Below, piece after piece: positions 58,116 through 64,000 of a stretch of 64,000 bases of DNA (positions are counted from its first letter, which is position 1; each line of letters starts with the position of its first letter). The stretch covers positions 7,165,561-7,229,560 of the forward strand of contig NC_069093.1 of the NCBI RefSeq assembly GCF_947172395.1. Reading direction: 5' to 3'. The position numbers were made by a program, and so were the translations under genes. The notes under the pieces are model-generated. The model was not told the origin of the DNA and did no database searches. It was given only the letters and a program-made list of their open reading frames with translations. Source of the DNA: Bicyclus anynana (Eukaryota; Arthropoda; Insecta; Lepidoptera; Nymphalidae).

Positions 58116-58745
58116 TCTCAGACCAATTATCATGGACCTGCCTCGCTAGACGTTACCCCAAAAAGTCAAAAGTATATCATCACGATCTAACGTCTTTATA
58201 CGTCTATAGAATCGTTGTTTCATTGTGTTAAAACTACACGCGAGTGTATTACGGTGTAAAATAACTTGAAATAAGTTAAAAAAAACTAAAAAACACGCTT
58301 TTAGCACGCACTAAAAATAACAATTGGATTTAGGTCACGTAATAATTTTTTTTGTATCCCATTCAGCAAACCCTTTCATTTAATACCCTCAACATTTCAA
58401 ACAGTCAATTCGCCATCTTGGGGAAGCCGCCATATTAGATTTTTAATGACGTTTCTTAGCTAGTCATGTATTGTCATCAAAACTCAGAGCGTGTGCAAAA
58501 TATTATCCTAATCGAAGACCGGGAAGTGGATCAAATTAAGCTTCCAAGATTTTCTTACATACATAGTTACAAGTGAATGAAACGTGTAATAGTTGTGTCA
58601 GAGTAAAGTTGTGTGTTGTGTCAAGCCACAGGATATATTTATTAATGTTAAATATTTTCGATGTGTGAGTATACCTCGTCCCTCTGAAATAACGACAGAC
58701 AATTTTGTTGATGAATTTGAGTGGATACAAGTCCAATGGTAAGAC
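58116..58745. mobile_element. TIR element L, copy 2, interrupted by repeat M
   Basis: The left end CTCAGACCAATTATCATGGA with CCTGCCTCGCTAGACGT matches 46428 onward. The right part ACGACAGACAATTTTGTTGA to GATACAAGTCC matches its right end. The middle holds reversed repeat M (58400-58580). Confidence 0.6.
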
Positions 58746-59621
58746 TGTGTTAATAACAATAAAGAAGGTAATAGTCCAACTTTCAGACCGCCCTGAGTTT
58801 ACGGTTTATCTAATGTGGCTTTATATTTGATAAAGTAAGAGTACTAACCCACAAGGAACTCTTATGGCTTCAAATCCTACGATCTTATTGGGAATTAGAG
58901 CTAGTAGAGCTCGTCTGGAAAAGTACTATCTACCTCTATACTTCTTTCTGATGCTAAGCAGCTTTGCTTTGTTCCGAATCGAAGGTTTCCGGTAAAATGA
59001 CAGGCAAATGGGGCTTAACATGCTATTTATACTGAAAAGATTTTATATATCCAGGCTTTTCAGGGATAATCACAACATAATATATTGAAATTTTAAATAA
59101 TGTAAATGATACAAGTGCCGCAAAAACCACATTTTTACCGACGTAATATTAATATAGGTACAAAATACCTAAAGGTACTGCATATGTGTTATGCACCAAG
59201 CCCACATTCCTCGCGCGAAATGAGTATTTTTTTAAACTTAGGAATTTGATTTAAAATGTGTATATTTTATTCAAATCAATGAAAAGTCCTACCGATAAAA
59301 TAATACTTGTATCGACTCACTACAGTAAATACGAAGGAATTAACATACAGGAAATCCTTACTGACATTATAAAATAGGAAAATGAATGGCTCTCAAGTCT
59401 AAAGAGTCAAATACTATGATCAATGAAGCCCGACAACCTGCATTTGAGTAGTGTGTTATAGTCTGGCAAGTTCGTTGGTGACACTCGCATGATATGCGGG
59501 GGACGGCGAAAAGACTGGGCGGGTGTGAAATCGTGCGCGCGAGAAAGTGAGGTGCATCAATCGTGGGGTTTTCCTTCATCGCTACACGTCGCCCGGCTCG
59601 ATATATATTATATTCAAGATA
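58746..59621. other. No recognisable feature
   Basis: A GC-richer patch at 59480-59600 (ATGATATGCGGGGGACGGCG) has the look of an old repeat, but no second copy is here. The minus frame 59367-59579 has no motif. Confidence 0.4.
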
Positions 59622-59816
59622 CTAGCTGACGCCGCGCGGTTTTACCCGCGTGGTTCCCGTTCCCGTAGGAATATAGGAATACATATGTAACCTATAGCCT
59701 TCCTCGATAAGTGGGCTATCTAACAGTGAAAGAACTTTTCAAATCAGACCAGTAGTTCCTGAGATTAGTGCGTTCAACCAAACAAACAAACTTCAGCTTT
59801 ATAATATTAGTATAGA
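59622..59816 (-). mobile_element. HelB, intact copy
   Basis: 195 bp between A (59621) and T (59817): CTAGCTGACGCCGCGCGGTT to TTATAATATTAGTATAGA. Confidence 0.92.
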
Positions 59817-60221
59817 TGTCTGATACTCTAAACAAAAACTCGACAAAAAGCTTTCCAAATTATACATGAAAAACACAAGAGCCTTTTCATCAATACACGC
59901 TGCGTCAAACCAGGTTTTCATTTCTGGAAATCATATATTTTTCACCTTTACAAATATTTAACGTTTTAATGAACAGTGAACTATTTCACAGTTTGACCCG
60001 AGCGACCCATTTAAAGCAGGTTATAAAAGTAGGGTAATATTAGGTCGCCTACCTGAAATTATCAAACGACAAATTGCCTTTGACTTTTATCTAAATTAAC
60101 TCGGTTTTATTGAACTTCAAAACATGCGTAGGCATTTAAATGCCTTTGTAAAGTTTTTATTAACTTTCGAAGAAACGAAAGTTTGTCGTCGTTTTAATGC
60201 TTCGAAGTTTTTTATTAATTA
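59817..60221. other. No recognisable feature
   Basis: No coding or repeat signal identified. Confidence 0.4.
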
Positions 60222-60251
60222 CTGGCTCTGCCCCGCGATTTCACCCACGTT
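60222..60251 (-). mobile_element. HelB/HelC 3' end fragment
   Basis: CTGGCTCTGCCCCGCGATTT then CACCCACGTTG, a mutated Helitron 3' hairpin that received the LINE insertion next to it. Confidence 0.55.
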
Positions 60252-60261
60252 GTACTTGGGT

Positions 60262-60470
60262 CATCATCATCATCATCATAGCAGCCGATGGACGTCCACT
60301 GTTGGACATAGGCCTGTTGTAGGGACTTCTAAACATCACGATACTGAGCCACCTGCATCCAGCGAATCCCTGCGACTCGCTTGATGTCGTCAGTCCACCT
60401 GGTAGGGAGTCAACCAACACTGCGTTTACTAGTGCGGGGTCGCCATTCCAGCACTTTGGGACCCCAAATG
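60262..60470 (-). mobile_element. RTE-like LINE insertion with target duplication
   Basis: Flanked by GTACTTGGGT at 60252-60261 and 60471-60480. On the minus strand it reads through remnants of WRPR/KRSV and TRWTDDIKRVAGIRWMQVA to YVQQWTSIGCYDDDDD and an ATG-repeat tail. 5'-truncated, with at least one frameshift and a nonsense change. Confidence 0.85.
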
Positions 60471-60480
60471 GTACTTGGGT

Positions 60481-61282
60481 ACAACATGGGAATATCGGAG
60501 CTAAAAGCATCTTACGAATATATGCTAAACTAGACTACGAGTAAAGTATGTGCTAAACCAGACTATCTTTGTGCTAAAATTGAATATTCATAATGTATAG
60601 CGTATAAATGTCTTGTGCTGTGCTGTGCAATGTATGTATCGCAGAAATATGTCTAGAACAACATACAGGATATAGAATAAACTTCCTATTTCAAACGTTA
60701 CATTCTTGTACAAAAAGCGAAAGAAATACACAGAATTTATTGTATACGCCAGTTTCTTGTAGGTCGGAGTTCCGACAAAAATGCTTTTAGCCTCTAATTC
60801 CTAGGCTTATAATGAGAAGGGTCTAATAGATAGCTCGCCTCTTATTGAGGACGCCGATAAGACACCACGTTCGGCTCGAGAAGTCAATGACCGCATAAAA
60901 GCAACGCCCTAGGTGGATCTTGATATCTAATAAGGACAACATTATCAATGAGGATATTATAATGGTCTAATTTAGTACTATAAAAGCTCGTGTGTTAATA
61001 TTTGAATTTTATAAGTAAACTAGCGTAAACTGCTTTATTACTAACCTCACTGTTGAGAACCACGCTACCGAACACTACCAACTGTGCCAAAGAAGTCGTC
61101 AAAAAAACTACACACAAGTAGAATTCACACACGGCAGTCGGGAGAAGTTAAACTTTAGAAAGCTATGAAGCATGGCACAATGAAGAAACCTAAAATATAA
61201 AATACTACGAAATGTAGCATTCTCCTTCTCTCGCCAGCTCATATATCTCTTTATCCTTATATTTTCTTTTCATGATTTTGAT
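60481..61282. other. No recognisable feature
   Basis: No coding or repeat signal identified. Confidence 0.4.
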
Positions 61283-61608
61283 GGCCTCTGTGGTGCAGTG
61301 GAGGGCGCGGTGGACTTACAAGGCTCCTGGGTTCTATCCCCGGCTAGGCCGATTGAGTTTTTCTTAATTGGTCCAGATCTAGCTGGTGGGAGGCTTTGGT
61401 CGTGGCTATCTTCCCTACCAAAGAAGAAGAAAGAAGTACCACTAAGCGAGTTAGCGTTGTCGTACGATGTCGTGTAGAAACCGGAATGGGTGTGAATTTT
61501 CATTCTACGTCTAACAACTTAGTCCGCTTCCATCTTAGGTTGCATCAATACTTACCATCAGGTGAGATTGTAGTCAAGGGCTAACTTGCAAAGAATATAA
61601 AAGAAAAG
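61283..61608 (+). mobile_element. SINE-A, full length
   Basis: Head GGCCTCTGTGGTGCAGTGGA (box A), GGGTTCTATCC (box B with one change), full body and tail GGGCTAACTTGCAAAGAATA. An AAAGAAGAAGAAAGAAG stretch interrupts the body near 61420. Confidence 0.88.
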
Positions 61609-61619
61609 ATTCACTTCCA

Positions 61620-61870
61620 AAAATAAAATCGGTTGTCTGTAAAGTCGGTTTACTGACGATAGTTAAACGTGACAACGTCATAAGCAAATACTGATGTAAT
61701 GGTTGCATTTTTCAAAAGAAAATGTTCGTTTTTTAAAATACCTACTGTTTAATAATCGCCATAGACCAGAAAAAGTTAGCAACCCTAGAGCGAGGAAACG
61801 ACGCATGACGTCATCTTTTTTCGAGTGTGCAGTCGGCTCCATCGAATTATAAGACGTTGTTACGTCAAAA
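61620..61870 (-). repeat. Unclassified repeat H, full copy
   Basis: Reverse complement of 39258-39518: AATCGGTTGTCTGTAAAGTC at the left, GACGCATGACGTCATC and TTTTTGACGTAAC-type right end (reversed). Confidence 0.75.
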
Positions 61871-62737
61871 ACAGAGCCAGCAATTCAACAGGTTGAAATT
61901 GCTTCGCGGAATTTCAATATATTCAGTGCAAACTAGTTAGCAACTAATAAGCTCTCGTTTCACGAGCTCGCCAAATGAAAACCTGCATAATACCGTTCAA
62001 GAAGCTTGTCTAAAGCAAACGGACATCGGTTTAATTTATCTTAAAAAGGCAAAATTAGTGAACTTGTAAAAAGTAATTGGTATTACATGCAAATGGGCAC
62101 TCGAGGGAATGTCGCTCTACGGTCAGTGAGCATAAGCGATTCTTGATGTAAATGAGGCGCCTGTTTGAAATTTATCCGCCGTCCTCGTGGAAACTGGAGT
62201 TTCCTTTCTATGCTTAGTTTTAAGGAAATTGATGTCTGCCAGTTTAATGAGTCTCGACTGCTCGAGCCCGAGCTTTATCTATGTGTTTTAGTTCCATAGA
62301 TATATTACTTTAAATGTTTATTATCCGACTGTTAGAAGGGTTATGTTTTTCGCGCTTATCTTGTATGTATGTATGTAATACTCTTTATTACCTCATGTAT
62401 TCCCAACCGCTGGACAGATTTACGTAATTAAGATATCGTTAGATTTTTTTAATAACCCAAGTGTTCTTTAAATAGGTGAAGTTAGAAAATAACTAACAAG
62501 ACGACTGTGAGAGCCCTAGAATGAAATTTTTTTTTTAATATTGCAACATGGAAATCAAATTCAAGGGCTTTTTGAGAGGATTACAAAATGATATATCATG
62601 GCAATTACTTTTTACACTTCTGGTCTGAGCTTGTTTTTTTTCTTTTCAGTTTTTGTATAATTTATGCAGTTGGGTTTTTTACTTTAGGTGTTTATTACCC
62701 TGACATGTGAGATACGTCGATCTTTAAATGGTTATTT
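61871..62737. other. No recognisable feature
   Basis: GTATGTATGTATGTAATACTC at about 62364 is a short simple repeat. Otherwise nothing identified. Confidence 0.4.
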
Positions 62738-62825
62738 CTACTAAATTATGATGTTATTTTTCGCTTTTTAGTTTAGTGGGTACGTTTTTAGGTTTTAAAG
62801 TCGGTTGTATTTTTTTATTAAAATT
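62738..62825 (+). mobile_element. AAGTCGGTT MITE end
   Basis: TTTTTCGCTTTTTAGTTTAG and GGGTACGTTTTTAGGTTTTA then AAGTCGGTTGTA match the right end of 7239-7548. Confidence 0.6.
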
Positions 62826-62849
62826 TTTATTATTTTTCCATTTTTAGTG

Positions 62850-63425
62850 TAAAATTTCATCTCAAACGAATACATCAGACCCCAATGACAGTCACAACCC
62901 ATCTTGGTACAAAATTCACAGCAATACAAATTAATCAAGCCCAAGCACAAGGTAGCTACCATAAACCGTTAAGGGGTTCCCTTAATTGACCTTGGTCTTC
63001 ATCATCAGACCCCTAAATGACAGTCACAACCTATCTATGTGGAAAGTTCTCATTAATACAAATTAATCAAGCCCAAACACAAGGTAACTGCTGTAAATCG
63101 CCGAGGAGTTCCCTCGTCTGTTTTATGGCTCCATCATCAGATCGATTTTAAACCTTCATGAAATTGTAGTGCTTAAAAGTACTAAATGGAACAGTTCACA
63201 AACACTAGACACCCATATAATTTTCGAAAGTTCCCCTCAATTTGTCCAGGATTCCATCATCAGATCTTGACATGTTGGGAATGAGACCAAATGGGGACTA
63301 TACCGTTTTAAACAAAAAAAGAATTTTTGAAATCGGTACAGGCGTCTTCGAGTAATCAGTGTACATACATAAAAAAAAAAATACCGACCGAATTGAGAAT
63401 CTCCTCCTTTTTGAAGTCGGTTAAA
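62850..63425 (-). repeat. Longer relative of the AAGTCGGTT element with internal repeats
   Basis: The right end CTCCTCCTTTTTGAAGTCGG matches the left end of 7239-7548 in reverse, as does ATGGGGACTATACCGTTTT. Inside, blocks containing AATGACAGTCACAACC and CAAGCCCAA with CCATCATCAGAT-like ends repeat about three times at intervals of 110-150 bp. Confidence 0.6.
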
Positions 63426-64000
63426 AATAACACTTGTTATAGTGGCTCATATTTTAAGTCTAATAAAAATTAATTGCGATCGCCTGAATGACCCGCCCAT
63501 CATTAATTTGGTAATAATAGTCCACTCTCATGACTATCAAAATATATTTTAAGAATTAGGTATTTATCATATTTCAAAATTGGTCATATGGTACATACGT
63601 GGAATTGATAAAATATTAAGTAATGTTTACAAACAGTCATTTCACATCTAATAATAATTATAATTAACTAGTTATTAAATTAATGAAAATAAATTTGATT
63701 AATAAGCTTAGAATAATTAAATATGGTTAATATATTATACATAACATTTTATAAACAAACCATACATAACTTAAAATAAATGACCTATGAAATGACATGC
63801 GTCTTCTACCTTCATTTCTAATTTCTTTGTTGGTAAACAGTACTCATGAAGAAAGGCTGTAGTATAAATAGTTCATTTAAGTTTTACTGTGCCTTGCAGT
63901 AACTACGTAAATTCATATACCTTATACCATTCTCTGACTGATATGTTATGTAGGTATATAAACTTTACAAGTCGGTGAAAAATTACGCAACCATGTCTAG
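63426..64000. other. No recognisable feature
   Basis: AT-rich sequence to the window edge with nothing identified. Confidence 0.4.

Overview
This is an AT-rich, repeat-laden eukaryotic window that reads as a lepidopteran (moth or butterfly) genome. The diagnosis rests on dozens of Helitron-like remnants whose 3' hairpin reads CGGACGAAGTCGCGGGCGTC (or its reverse complement) and stops at CTAG before a host T, and on tRNA-headed SINEs and non-LTR retrotransposon tails of a kind common in Lepidoptera. The species cannot be told from the sequence. There are no bacterial-style genes or operons, and almost all open frames of 60 to 125 codons lie inside repeats or are chance.

The one protein-coding segment I can support is a single internal exon on the minus strand at 2779-3150. 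It is bounded by a pyrimidine-rich acceptor and a GTGAGT donor and is open in one frame for 123 codons. Its second half matches the conserved N-terminal cytoplasmic region of inactive rhomboids (iRhom, Drosophila rho-5). The gene is read right to left. Positions 1-2778 should therefore be the next intron, and everything above 3150 is intron or sequence upstream of the gene. I found no other exon of it.

The other 61 kb is transposon debris, described with local family names used only here. HelA ends CTAGCGGACGCCCGCGAC (plus strand, 3' end at left), HelB ends CTAGCTGACGCCGCGCGG, HelC is related to HelB with an AAGAGGTAAAG 5' region, HelD has a 5' end reading TCTATACTTATAATAAATC, HelE is a longer element carrying GGACAGACAGACAG, and HelF carries a TAGGG minisatellite. 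SINE-A and SINE-B are tRNA-derived and abundant, and SINE-C is present once. LINE remnants belong to several families: RTE-like with an ATGATG tail, an AAG-tailed family, a CR1/jockey-like family, an R4-like family and others. Several foldback or TIR elements (MITEs) are also present.

Layout: 1-3.2 kb, a MITE, a LINE tail and the iRhom exon. 3.2-20 kb, mixed MITEs, LINE tails and Helitrons, with a LINE-in-MITE insertion at 13.0 kb. 21-23.1 kb, paired hairpins, a 0.2 kb tandem repeat and a TIR element split by a Helitron. 26-36 kb, SINE-B, LINE and HelB copies. 40-46 kb, a Helitron cluster with head-to-tail arrays and a Helitron inside a Helitron. 47-53 kb, a large TIR element, an R4-like LINE, HelE and SINEs. 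53.2-56.8 kb, a TIR element holding a LINE, then a 1.26 kb tandem duplication with a perfectly identical block. 57-64 kb, sparser repeats.

The window works as a record of insertion order. Paired copies of the same family, one empty and one filled, give exact insertion boundaries. Shared 3' tails also point to the LINEs that probably mobilised SINE-A and SINE-B. I do not see a convincing new biological system. The strongest leads are the Helitron arrays, the mosaic duplication, the SINE/LINE tail pairs and a few near-perfect hairpins.
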